Shown in pieces: positions 19,008 through 29,126 of a DNA stretch of 64,000 nucleotides (positions within the stretch are counted from its first letter, which is position 1; each line of letters begins with the position of its first letter). This stretch comes from Acytostelium subglobosum LB1 (Eukaryota; Evosea; Eumycetozoa; Acytosteliales; Acytosteliaceae), in assembly GCF_000787575.1 (NCBI RefSeq), contig NW_012236531.1, positions 395,396 to 459,395 of the forward strand, in the 5' to 3' direction. The notes under the pieces were generated by a model. It did not search any database. It saw only the letters and a program-made list of their open reading frames with translations, and was not told the origin of the DNA. The translations under genes and the position numbers were made by a program.

Positions 19008-19250
19008 ATGTATAGATTAATATTATCAGTTATAAATAGAACAAAGTTACTTGTACTTAGGAATAGCAATGCCCATAGTAATAGGATTGCTTATTTCAAT
19101 GAACAATACAATCCTTTGGCAAAGCTGGATGTTATACCTAGACATATGAACCAACAACAGCTACTCTTTGGAAAGAGTGATCTACTGAATGAGCTTGGCA
19201 CTGGTGTAGGATCAGTCGGTTCTGGATGCAATATTAGACGTTTGGAGTGA
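19008..19250 (+). CDS. Small protein, possibly mitochondrial (80 aa)
   Basis: The frame opens MYRLILSVINRTKLLVLRNS, a basic hydrophobic N-terminus that could act as a mitochondrial targeting sequence, and ends GTGVGSVGSGCNIRRLE. The start is preceded by an A-rich leader usual for dictyostelid genes. The product is short and of unknown family. It converges on the C39-like peptidase gene, with an inverted repeat between the two. Confidence 0.5.
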   Translation: MYRLILSVINRTKLLVLRNSNAHSNRIAYFNEQYNPLAKLDVIPRHMNQQQLLFGKSDLLNELGTGVGSVGSGCNIRRLE

Positions 19251-19548
19251 TCGATCTAGTGATTGCCACTTTGGAGATGTCCATCTCTCACTCTATAAGT
19301 TGTCAGCCAGCCAGCCAGCCATGCCAGCCAGCCCAATCAGTCAGTCAATCAATCATTCAGTTTGGATTCCCAACTCTCCCTCAAGAATGGAGATGTCGTT
19401 GATCACCATTACTATCATAAGTGGATGGCAACGACACATGATTGGATGATGTGTCGACACATCATCAAGTTGACGAGATTATAAAGTAATAACAACCCGA
19501 TGTAACATTACACTACACATCCTGCTCCTGCTCCTCTCTCTTTGTTTA
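19251..19548. other. Convergent intergenic region with a perfect palindrome
   Basis: It contains a GCCA/CAGC tandem run (19301-19330) and a perfect 22-bp palindrome at 19445-19466 built from GATGATGTGTC and its reverse complement. No gene seen. Confidence 0.6.
19445..19466. terminator. Perfect 22-bp palindrome between convergent genes
   Basis: GATGATGTGTC is followed at once by its exact reverse complement, centred on the SalI-like GTCGAC. It lies between the stop codons of the genes at 19250 and 19549, so it could form a hairpin in either 3' untranslated region. It could instead be a protein-binding site; the terminator label is a guess from position. Confidence 0.35.
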
Positions 19549-20700
19549 TTATTTCAATGTCAACGATACAGTGTTACCAATTACATCCATAAAGTAGTAT
19601 GGTGGGTAGTAATTGTTGTCCTTATCGATAGTGTCTGGCACCCAGCTTTGAATGATCAACTCGGAGGTGAAGTTGAATGTTCCTGTGCACTTTGTTGGAC
19701 AAGTGACATTGAATGTGAAGTCATATGTAGTACCCTCATCCATTGCTAAAGTAGTCAATGAGCTTGGACCTGCAAACTGGCTATCCCTTGGTGCCTCAAG
19801 TGATGTATACGTTCCAAGTGTCGTTGGGAGTCTATTCATTCATTCGTTGAGTTTTTTAGTTAGTTAGGTAGGGGCACAAGGTGGACCTGATCATCTACTT
19901 ACAGGCTTAGTTCAGATAGTCCTGGAATGGGGTTGTTGTAGAGCACGGTTCCAACAAAGATTGTTTGATTTCCTTGGCTGGACTCAACATTTAGAGTGAT
20001 GTCCAAAGGCCAAATTGCACAACCAAAGAATGGTGTTCCTCTCGGACTATCCACCTCGGTATAATTCCAAAGTGTAGTAAAGTTGGAATAAGGAATCACA
20101 AACACCTGAGGCTGGCCATCTCTATCCCAAGGGTCGAGGGTAGTAAACGTCTCATCATCATCCTAGTGATATATAATGTTAGTGATCATGGCCATACTAA
20201 TTTGATCAATCAATCATACTTACATTGTAACCAATTACAACTCTAAAGTGTCCACCAGGTGATTCGACAGAGTAGTGCATTAGGACAATCACGGGGATGT
20301 TTAGGTAGATAGAAGTCTTGAGTGAGTCGGTCCATTCTTCATTGGATGAATAACCAACGGCATTGAGTCCATGTGGATAGCCATTGAATCCTTCGAATGA
20401 TTCGTGATTCTTCCACTTTGTACCTTGCGATTGACTTAAAATTGAGAATTGAGCAACACGTGCAATGTCATAAGATAGTGTTCCAACACTCTTTGATGTC
20501 CTGGCAACATCAACTATCTGTTTCTGTGTTATATTACGTCCATAATAAGACAATACCATTTGTAATGAAGCATCCCCACAGTTATAATTCGTCTCTTGTC
20601 TATGATAAGGTACACCATCAATCATCCATTGTGAGGGTATTGCCATCACAAACAAAGATGATGTCACCAACAATGCAATTATTATTATTTGTATCTTCAT
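19549..20700 (-). CDS. Secreted C39-like cysteine peptidase domain protein (339 aa)
   Basis: Three exons: 20700-20224, 20162-19903 and 19831-19549, with the frame kept across both introns. A signal peptide (MKIQIIIIALLVTSSLFVMA) is followed by a peptidase_C39_2-type domain, residues about 25-175. Catalytic candidates are Cys41 in NYNCGDASLQMVLSYYG, His151 in GGHFRVVIGYN and Asp169 in LDPWD, in the order expected for papain-fold C39 enzymes. The C-terminal half (about 190-339) is beta-rich with many Asn/Thr and possible N-glycosylation sites; I do not recognise it. Bacterial C39 peptidases cleave double-glycine leaders in ABC transporters, but this protein has no transporter part and is probably lysosomal or extracellular, perhaps used on food bacteria. 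Function is inferred. Confidence 0.8.
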
Positions 20701-20944
20701 CTTAATTATTATTATGAATCAATATTGAATGAATGAACATTGATGAATCTTTGGACCAACCTTAATCTTGAAGAATGTGGATGGTCAACTTCCAAAAAAG
20801 ATCTGGAAAGATCAAACGATATTTTAGAATCTGGACTTCCGCAAAAGGTCAACCCACATTCGATGTTTGTTCATTATTCATTCTTTTCGCTACATCATTC
20901 TCCGACGACAGTATCTACAAATAATAATAATAATATATAATAAC

Positions 20945-22330
20945 ATGTTGAACAATCTATCAAGTGAACGAATCGAACAGATATCAATATTTGTAGACAA
21001 TGACCTTGATGTATTATCACTTATATTTACATGCAAGAGAATGTATAGTTTGAAGCAGATGTTGTTACCTCATGTACAACCATCAACTTTAAAGAATCAT
21101 ATAATGTCAGATACACCCAGTTATAATAATGATGATAAAGATAAATATAGTGATGATAATCCAAGAGAGAGGAGTATAAATGTAAAATCTATTCAAAAGG
21201 ACTTCAAAGACAAATGCTCAAACCTACCGCCAACAGTGACCAAGTTGAAGCTATGTTTTAGAAACGAAGAAAAATCGATACCAGCCGGAGTGCTACCTCA
21301 ATCACTGCTCACTCTCTCGTTATCGTTCAACTTTGGCGGCAAGATCATACCGGGCTCACTTCCCGACTCGCTCACCAAGCTCAAGTTCAAGGAGTCATTC
21401 ATCAATCCATGCATTGGTACCTGGTACACTGCCCGACTCACTCGTCACACTGGACATGGGCCAATTGAGAATGGCAAGCATGTGTCCACCAATTGGGCCT
21501 GGCGTACTACCGCTATCACTTGTCAAATTGACTCTACATAACCTGAGGTGCATTGGTCTAAGATCGCTACCAGCCAAACTGAGGTATCTGACATTGGAGC
21601 ATGTTGAGGTCAATGATACCGACTTAAGGCCAGGTCTCCTGCCACCCTCACTCACATTCCTTGATCTTAAATATGTGACTCCAAAGCTCAATGTCAAGAC
21701 ATTCGCCATTTCACAGCCAAGATCCCTTCACACATTGGTCATGCCACAGCGCAGTCAACAGTTCCACAACGAGGCATTGCTTCCCAACACGATCAGAAGT
21801 CTGGCACTGAGCGGGTCGTTGGCACAGAGATGGGACACAGTTGTCCTTCCAGCTCTCCTCACACATCTGTCACTTGGCAGAGTCAGCCCAAAACAGTTCG
21901 ATCAGTCGGTCTCCTGGAGGAAATTGACTTTCCTCAGTTGGAAGTGTTCGACTCCAAGTTGGATGCATTCTACCTCAACATCTCAAAGCCGCTCAAGAAG
22001 CTAGACCTGGCATTGATGGTCAATATCAAGATTATGTATGGGTACATTCCCAATTGCAAGACCTATCATTTTCTATTTAGCGATTCATCGTTGATGCATC
22101 TGAGACGACTTGACAAGAAGACCACACTATGTATGGTGCAACGACGTAATAAGACAATCGAATCTAGAGATAGCTCTAATAGGTTCGGCCAGAGATCTGC
22201 TCATGCATTAGGTCTCAACATTCCCATCATCAGCAGATCCATCACATTTGGAAGCAAGGCCAACATGAACAACACATTCATACAGATACTTACTTTTCCA
22301 CCATCATTCTTTAAGGTTAATAATAAATGA
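20945..22330 (+). pseudogene. F-box/FNIP-repeat gene with two frameshifts
   Basis: It starts MLNNLSSERIEQISIFVDND with an F-box-like helix set (DLDVLSLIFTCKRMYSLKQM) and then FNIP repeats, seen as IPAGVLPQSLLTLSLSFNFG, PGSLPDSLTKLKF, VPGTLPDSLVTLDM and GPGVLPLSLVKLTL. Reading continues in a second frame from about 21410 and in a third from about 21893; each frame alone would stop early. The last part (SLMHLRRLDKKTTLCMVQRR to FIQILTFPPSF) matches the ends of the two neighbouring genes. The second shift lies at an AAAA run, so sequencing error is possible. No GT-AG pair fits either junction. Unlike its neighbours it lacks the N-terminal zinc finger. Confidence 0.75.
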
Positions 22331-22476
22331 GTATTTGGAATACCATCCAAGATCCATCTATGATCAAGATATAAGAGTGCACTGAATGATCAAGATATAT
22401 AGTTCACTAAATGATTGATCAAAAGACGAACCAATGAGTGTGTTTCGTCTTTTTCATTTTCATTGAAGAGAGAACA

Positions 22477-24283
22477 ATGTCAACAGATAATAACGATTCA
22501 CAACGAAGAGAGAATATAAAGAAGATTGTGGAGTCAACATCAAAGTGTGTAGTGTGCTCCCAACTCGTGCCTCCCATTCACTTACCCAAGCATATGTATG
22601 AATGTGCAAACATTCTTTTAGACACAATCAGACTGCACATTCAAATAGTCGATCCCTCAACAACATCCCCAACAACTCCATCAACAAGTCATACTCATTC
22701 TCATAAGAAACCAACAACAGACAGTCTTCTACAACCAAACTTTCTTTTTGAAGACATCGCCAACAACACTCCTGAGACTACCAATGTTCGATGTACAAGT
22801 GTCGTGGCATCATCAACAATATCAACAACGCAGACACAGCCACAGACCCATACCAAGACACACAACAACCCATCGACAACATCAATCAGTAATCCATCAT
22901 TGGAATTTGCATTGTCATTGGCATCACATAATTCCAACAATTGTTTATCTAAACTACCATTGATTGTACTCAAACAGATCATCAAATATTTTGGCCAAGA
23001 CATTGACACTTTGGTACTACTGATGACATGCAAACAACTCTATTCATTGTTGAAGTCACTGTTGCCGCATATTCGACCATCCAATGATAAATGGAGACAT
23101 ATTGATGAGTGGAAAGTGGCTGAGAGGACTGAAGGTGGCCCAACATGGCGAACCATGTTGATTGACAAGAACATTCAANTTCCCTCCAACCTTGACGTGT
23201 CTGACCTTAGAGAAATCCAAGGGCAGTTCCAAAGGCTTGCCAATAACACCTGGCATCCTACCTCAAACACTGCTCGAACTTAGAATGGAGTACCCGATCG
23301 AGATCACACAGAACATCTTCCCAGAGTCACTGGACACTCTATCACTTCAATCATATAGGAATGACAAACTTGAGCCTGGTTTGTTGCCAGAGTCAATTAG
23401 ACGACTGGTTATTGTCAACAATCTATTCAAACCAATCACTCCTGGTGTACTACCGACACGTCTAAGACAATTGAAGATATGCTCAGTGGATGGCGTCACA
23501 AGGAGAATACTGCCAAACACTCTCAAATTCTTGACAATCATGGACTTTAGAACACCGATCACCAGCGAACAACTGCCAGAGTCACTCACTTGGTTGACCA
23601 CTGATGGAGACATACCAATCCTGTCCAAAGACTCAAAGCTACTAACCTTGGATTTGGCTGGTTTCAAAGCCAGACAGCACATTCAGTATGGACAACTACC
23701 AGACTCAATCACTCGCCTGTCAATTCCCCGTGCCACAGGACAGAACAAGGGCAATACGGCATGGCCTCCACTACTGTCTCACGTAACCCTGGGCACAACC
23801 AGCCATTTCAGATTCGACGGTACCTTCCCCAAGACTCTGAGATCAGTCGGAGTCAGGGACCCCATCCAACTCGAGGGTCAACTACCTCGCTTCACCACCA
23901 AAATAGATAGTCTTCATCTCACAATCTATCTACTGGCAGAGAAGGCAACTGCTAAGAAGCTGCTGCGATTCATCAAGTCTCTATACATTAGTGTTCCCAA
24001 TGTGACCACCTACTACTTGAAATTCTTGGACGGCTCACTTATGAAGCTGCGACGACTGGACAAACGCTACACACTGAGCGTGTTTCAAAGGTCATCAGAC
24101 CCCAGGTCTTTGTATATCGCATGGCTCTATTCGCGTTACCTCTCGAGTGATGTAAATGCTGAATGTCACTCATTGGGTCTCCAAGCTCGTTTGACAAATC
24201 GTTTCAACAAAGAAGATAACAACAACACCTTTGTCCAGATAATGACCATTCCTGATGCTGTTGCCCAAACCAAGATGAAATAA
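22477..24283 (+). CDS. UBZ4-like zinc finger/F-box/FNIP-repeat protein, copy 1 (frame broken at an ambiguous base)
   Basis: Start at 22477 (MSTDNNDSQRRENIKKIVES). Residues about 24-43 form CVVCSQLVPPIHLPKHMYEC, which has the Cx2Cx11Hx3C spacing of the Rad18-type UBZ4 ubiquitin-binding finger. A Thr/Ser/His-rich linker follows, then an F-box-like segment (LSKLPLIVLKQIIKYF), then FNIP repeats (TPGILPQTLLELRM, EPGLLPESIRRLVI, TPGVLPTRLRQLKI) up to the end at 24283. The frame shifts exactly at the ambiguous base near 23179. If that base is absent the frame runs through and reads QFPPTLTCLTLE, as in the neighbouring paralogue, so the break is most likely an assembly artefact. FNIP F-box proteins are presumed SCF substrate receptors. 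Confidence 0.82.
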
Positions 24284-24353
24284 ATAAATCGCGAAACACG
24301 TGGTTGGTTTGGACAAACGAATGATCATTTTTATTTTCGTTTAAGTGATAACA

Positions 24354-26114
24354 ATGTCAACAGATAAAAACAATGGAGATTCACAACGCAGAGAGAATAT
24401 AAAGAACCTGGTGGAGTTAACAACAAAGTGTGTAGTGTGCTCGCAACTCGTGTCTCCCATTCACTTGCCCAAGCATATGTATGAATGTGCAAACATACTT
24501 TTAGAAACGATCAGGCCTCATCTTCAAGTTGCCGATCCTGCAACAACGCCAACAACAACTCAAACGTCTCCATCAACTCCAACAACTCAAACAACTCAAA
24601 CAACAAGTCATACTCATTCTGATAAGAAACCAATAACAGACGGTCTTCTACAACCAAGCTTTCACTTTGAAGAACTGGAAAACACTCTTACTAAGTCACA
24701 GTCATCGACACCGACCAACTCAACAACATCAATCAATCAATCATTGTCGTTGCCATTGTCATTGTCATTGTCATCCAACAACATATCTAAACTACCATTG
24801 ATTGCACTCAAACAGATAGTCAAATATGTTAACGATGACCTCAATACCATGTTACTCTTGATGACGTGCAAGCAACTCTATTCATTGTTGAAGTCACTGC
24901 TGCCGCATATTCAGCCATCCAATGATAAATGGAGACATATTGATAAAAAGGAAGTGAGAGAGAGGACCCAAGGTGGCTCAACATTGCGAACCACCTTGAA
25001 TGATAACAGCAAGAACAATCAATTCCCTCAAACCCTCACACGTCTGATCTTAGAGACGTCCAACGGCAGCATCAATGGCTTGCCCATAACACCTGGCATC
25101 CTACCTCAAACACTGCTCGAACTTAGAATGGAGTACGAAATCGAGATCACTCCCAACCTCTTTCCAGAGTCACTCAACACTCTGTCACTTGGTAAATACA
25201 GCAACGCCAAACTTGAGCCTGGTTTGTTGCCAGAGTCAATCAGACGACTGGTGATTGGAGACAATCGATTCAAACCAATCACTCCTGGTGTACTCCCGAC
25301 ACGTCTAATACAATTGAAGATATGTTCGGTGGATGGCGTCACAAGGCGAATGCTGCCAAACACTCTAAAATTCTTGACAATCATGGACTTTTTTACACCA
25401 ATCACGAGCAATCAACTGCCAGAGTCACTAAATTGGTTGACCACTGATGGAGACATACCTATCCTGTCCAAAGATTCAAAGCTACAAACCTTGAACTTGG
25501 TCGATCACTTTTGCAAACAACATATTACGAGTGGTCTACTACCAGACTCAATCATTCGCTTGTCGATTCCCCGTTCTTCTGGTCAGCCCAGCAGCAAGAC
25601 GGCATGGCCACCACGATTGCTTCACGTGGTCCTGGCCAGCCTCAACCATTTCAGGTTTGATGGCACCTTCCCCAAGTCTCTGATATCGGTTGGAGTCAGA
25701 GATCCAGTCAGATTTGAAGGTGTACTTCCACCATTCATCACCAAACTTGATAGTTTCCATCTCATTGTCAATCACAAGCTAAAAAAGGAGAATGCTCGTC
25801 CTCTGCTTTTATTCATCAAGCATCTATTCACGAGAGTTCCCAATGTTACCACCTACTACTTGAGGTTCACCGATGGATCACTTATGCAACTGCGACGACT
25901 GGACAAACGCAACACCTTGAGCATATTACAAAGGTCCACAGACAGCAGCTGGGAAACAATTTTGGCAAATATCCCAAAGTACCTCCCAAGCGACATTAAT
26001 TACGAATGTCACTCATTGGGTCTCAGTCAGTATACATGTCGTTACAACAAAGCCAACACCTTTGTCCAGATATTGACCATCCCTGAAGTCAGTTGCCTCA
26101 ACCCAACCCAATAA
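24354..26114 (+). CDS. UBZ4-like zinc finger/F-box/FNIP-repeat protein, copy 2 (586 aa)
   Basis: Intact paralogue of the previous gene, starting 70 bp after its stop. The open frame begins three codons earlier (MIT), but MSTDKNNGDSQRRENIK aligns with the start of its neighbour, so I use 24354. Order: finger CVVCSQLVSPIHLPKHMYEC (about 24-43), Thr-rich linker with TQTTQTTSHTHSDKK, F-box-like KLPLIALKQIVKYV with a second part LLMTCKQLYSLLKSLLPHIQ, then about ten FNIP repeats and a C-terminal domain (GSLMQLRRLDKRNTLSILQR). The two genes are highly similar along their whole length, so this is a fairly recent tandem duplication. The pairing of a ubiquitin-binding-type finger with an F-box suggests a ligase receptor that also senses ubiquitin, by inference only. 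Confidence 0.88.
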   Translation: MSTDKNNGDSQRRENIKNLVELTTKCVVCSQLVSPIHLPKHMYECANILLETIRPHLQVADPATTPTTTQTSPSTPTTQTTQTTSHTHSDKKPITDGLLQPSFHFEELENTLTKSQSSTPTNSTTSINQSLSLPLSLSLSSNNISKLPLIALKQIVKYVNDDLNTMLLLMTCKQLYSLLKSLLPHIQPSNDKWRHIDKKEVRERTQGGSTLRTTLNDNSKNNQFPQTLTRLILETSNGSINGLPITPGILPQTLLELRMEYEIEITPNLFPESLNTLSLGKYSNAKLEPGLLPESIRRLVIGDNRFKPITPGVLPTRLIQLKICSVDGVTRRMLPNTLKFLTIMDFFTPITSNQLPESLNWLTTDGDIPILSKDSKLQTLNLVDHFCKQHITSGLLPDSIIRLSIPRSSGQPSSKTAWPPRLLHVVLASLNHFRFDGTFPKSLISVGVRDPVRFEGVLPPFITKLDSFHLIVNHKLKKENARPLLLFIKHLFTRVPNVTTYYLRFTDGSLMQLRRLDKRNTLSILQRSTDSSWETILANIPKYLPSDINYECHSLGLSQYTCRYNKANTFVQILTIPEVSCLNPTQ

Positions 26115-26375
26115 TAAATAAGTCGATAGTTACAGTTATACTTTAATAATTATTATATATAACAATTGAGGTCGGGCAGTGAACGTTCGAGATTACAATG
26201 TGTGGATTGTTGTTGTCTTGGCATTACTTGGTGGCCAAGGTGGCTTGGGATGGATGATTCATATGGATGATTGATCGATTGCTTGGTTGGAAGTGTTTAC
26301 AATGTAATATATGTACATGTGTGTGTATATGATTGATTGAGTTGGTACATTGGTCTGAGGGGTGTCTGACCTGAC

Positions 26376-29126
26376 TCATGGGTTTGCTGGGGCGGCTGCA
26401 AACTGGGTGGGCGAGACACTGCGGTCCCTGATATCGAGCACGATCTTCTCGCATAGCAGATGGAACTTATTGTGTTTCAGATAGGAGCGAATGCTGGCAA
26501 TGATGTTGAGATAGTCAAAGTAGTACACGTCGTAGGTGGTCTCGTTGTTGACTGAGCCCTCGGCCAACAACAATGACTCCAACTCTTGTGGGTTGGGCGT
26601 CGAAGTGAAGATGGGCGAACACAGTGGAGTGCTGTTGGTGGAGGTGCCAGCCGAGGCAGGAGGTGTGGGCGTTGGCGTTGGAGCAGGTGTCGGTGTGAAT
26701 GGCTGTATCAGGATGGACTCGAGATGTTTCAGGAAGCTGACGGCCTCATTGCGATGCTTCTTGACGTACTTGATCAAAGTCTTTTCAAACTCCAGAGGCT
26801 TCATCTTGTCGTGTGTGAAGAACGTCTCCCTAAAGATCTCGTTGAACTGGGAAGGATCGCTGGCTACCCTGCCCTTGGCCAGCTCGGAGCAGTAGCGGAA
26901 GATGCCTCGTCTGATGCTCCTTGGATCGGTGGTAACCAACTGGTTGTTGTCGAGGTCCAGTTTGGCCTTGTGGTAGTTTCCAAAGATGCTAAACACCTGT
27001 ACACATAGAGGTTTGCTGGCTGCTGCCACTGCTTTGTTCGCTGTAGGACTTGGTAGAGGTGATGGATGAGCTGGAGTGGTTGTTGATGATGTGGAAGTTG
27101 GGGTTGTAGATGTAGTTGAGGTTGAAGTGGATGTGGAGTTGGGTGTGGTTGTCGTGGATGTGTTGTTGTTGCTATTCTTTTGATTATTGTTGTTGTTCGC
27201 TTTACTCTTTTGTCTCTTGCCTGTTGATGGTGTTGGCAATGGGTTCAGCTTGTCCAGCAACCTGCTTTGATCCCAAGCATTCTTCTCCAGTGGCTTCTGA
27301 GCGTTTGATCTTGGCGATGGTGCTGGTGAAGGGGATGACAGTGGTGGGAAATCGCTGTCCACCTTTGGCGACCTGATGGGCGTTGGCCGCTTTGGTTTGG
27401 ATGGAGTAGTTTGATTACTACTGCTGTTGCTGATGTTGGCGTTGGAAATGGATGATGAGTTTGGCGCGGAGGGTAGTGATAAAGGTGGTGGAAGGTGTTG
27501 GCTGAGTGATAGGATGGGTGGATACTCTTCATCCTGCGATGATTGATCTCCATTCAAGAGGTTGGGTGAGAAGGAAAAAATAGTTGGAAGTGAGGCGTTG
27601 GAGAAGGACAGTGGCGAGGAGTTTGATGATGAGGTGCCAGATGATGGTCCTGCCAGTGATGACGAGGAGAACTGTGACACCAATGTGCTGCTGCCGGGGT
27701 GTGACACCACGGATGCAGTCGACGACGAGGACGATGCGGTGGAGGAGGTGGACGAGGCCAGTGAAGAGGATGACGACGATGGCGTAGTGATTGGTTCGTT
27801 CATATCAACGGACGAGGTGAAGCTTGGTGAGTCGTAAAAAAAGGATGGTGATGGAGATGCAGAGAACACCTGCGACTGCGACGGCGACGACGATAGGGAG
27901 TTGTTGTTGCTATTGCTGGCGCTGACCGACGACGTTGACGCCGTCTCCTCTTTGCCAGACATGAACGTGTGCTCAATGAAGCCATCTGCGTTGTTGTTGC
28001 CTGGCAGAAGCTGCTTGTAGTTCTCTACCAGGGGATCCAGAATGATGTGAAATGAGTCGATTGAGAATGCATAAGGGCGCTCGATCCTCTTGACAAACTT
28101 GATGTCAATGTGACGTGCATTCTCGTGGCCAATGGTGATGAGCGACCAGTCGTCGCCCGTATACCGGTCGGCCTCGTCCCTATTGGTGACCTTGACGCGC
28201 TCGCGGAAGAATGTGTCAAACACCTCCTTCTTGCCGATGGTCTTGCCCGTCTGGCGGTAGACCTCGCGTACGATCACTGTCTCCTCGACATCCAGCAGCG
28301 TCATGAAGTTGGTCATGCTGTAGATGTAGAAGCTGAGGTCGATGTCGTTGAACATCGACTCACTCAGCTGCTTGTCCTTGTCCTTCTGATTGGCGATGAT
28401 CATCGACGCGGTGCTGCCTACCAGTCTGATGCCGTACTTAGACAGATAGACATCGCGGTTGTGCAGCTCGTCCAGTATCAGCGCCAGTATCTCCTCGATC
28501 GACAGGACAATCGTGATGGTCTGGTCGATGGATGATATCTGGTTCTTCTCCTTCATGATCTTGAGCAACAGGTTGATCTTATCCTTTGACAGCATGCCGA
28601 ATGCCACATTCTTGCATCCCACTCGGTTCCTATTGCGACTCTTGCTGTTGTTGTTGTTGATCTGGTTGTTGTTGTTGTTGTGATGATGGTGATTGTCAAA
28701 GCTGTGATTGGTTGCAAAGGCCGCAGCAACATTGTTGTTGTTGAAGGCTGGATGTGATGATGAAAGCTTGTTGTTGTTGTTGTTGAGTGGTCGGCCATGT
28801 CCATTGGTGGTGATGGGTTGTTGCTTGGCGCCCCTGTAGTACAGCAGATCATTGCTACTACTGCTGTTGCTGTTGGCTATACCATTGCTGCTCTTGAGAT
28901 TGATGGGATTGGCCATTCCCAAGTTGTTTGGGAGGGATGGCTGTCTATGCAACCGATAGCCATTGACATTGCCATTACCACTACTACTACTACTACTGAT
29001 GATGCTATTGGCTTGAAATGGAGATGTGTTTGACAATGGCCCCCTTGCTAGGGATAGTGGAGGCAGCACTGAGTGAGGCAACAGAGGCGTCATCGTATTG
29101 TCACCTGTAATATGATCAATGTCCAT
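26376..29126 (-). CDS. Terminal nucleotidyltransferase of the TENT5/FAM46 family (916 aa)
   Basis: The open frame reaches 29225, but the stretch from 29225 to 29127 encodes an AT-repeat leader, so I prefer the ATG at 29126 (MDIDHITGDN). The first 170 residues are Asn/Ser/His-rich. From about 170 the FAM46 core starts: GIRLVGSTAS (nucleotidyltransferase GS motif), FNDIDLSFYI (the DxD metal ligands), DDWSLITIGHENARHIDIKF (third carboxylate) and YAFSIDSFHIILDPL, which parallels FEFSVDSFQIKLDSLL in human TENT5. A low-complexity insertion of about 300 residues (Ser/Thr/Asn/Pro) then splits the domain before FRYCSELAKGRVAS and YYFDYLNIIASIRSYL. TENT5 proteins are noncanonical poly(A) polymerases that extend and stabilise mRNAs, often of secreted proteins. 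All three catalytic carboxylates are present, so activity is likely. Confidence 0.88.
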   Translation of the reverse strand: MDIDHITGDNTMTPLLPHSVLPPLSLARGPLSNTSPFQANSIISSSSSSGNGNVNGYRLHRQPSLPNNLGMANPINLKSSNGIANSNSSSSNDLLYYRGAKQQPITTNGHGRPLNNNNNKLSSSHPAFNNNNVAAAFATNHSFDNHHHHNNNNNQINNNNSKSRNRNRVGCKNVAFGMLSKDKINLLLKIMKEKNQISSIDQTITIVLSIEEILALILDELHNRDVYLSKYGIRLVGSTASMIIANQKDKDKQLSESMFNDIDLSFYIYSMTNFMTLLDVEETVIVREVYRQTGKTIGKKEVFDTFFRERVKVTNRDEADRYTGDDWSLITIGHENARHIDIKFVKRIERPYAFSIDSFHIILDPLVENYKQLLPGNNNADGFIEHTFMSGKEETASTSSVSASNSNNNSLSSSPSQSQVFSASPSPSFFYDSPSFTSSVDMNEPITTPSSSSSSLASSTSSTASSSSSTASVVSHPGSSTLVSQFSSSSLAGPSSGTSSSNSSPLSFSNASLPTIFSFSPNLLNGDQSSQDEEYPPILSLSQHLPPPLSLPSAPNSSSISNANISNSSSNQTTPSKPKRPTPIRSPKVDSDFPPLSSPSPAPSPRSNAQKPLEKNAWDQSRLLDKLNPLPTPSTGKRQKSKANNNNNQKNSNNNTSTTTTPNSTSTSTSTTSTTPTSTSSTTTPAHPSPLPSPTANKAVAAASKPLCVQVFSIFGNYHKAKLDLDNNQLVTTDPRSIRRGIFRYCSELAKGRVASDPSQFNEIFRETFFTHDKMKPLEFEKTLIKYVKKHRNEAVSFLKHLESILIQPFTPTPAPTPTPTPPASAGTSTNSTPLCSPIFTSTPNPQELESLLLAEGSVNNETTYDVYYFDYLNIIASIRSYLKHNKFHLLCEKIVLDIRDRSVSPTQFAAAPANP

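Noticed and set aside
21400-21900. Introns as an explanation for the two frame changes in the first FNIP gene
   Set aside because: No GT-AG pair of usual length fits, and removing sequence would break the regular FNIP repeat spacing.
27562-28535. Plus-strand frames opposite the TENT5 gene
   Set aside because: They are antisense shadows of the low-complexity and catalytic regions, with Asp/Glu or Val runs and no domain.
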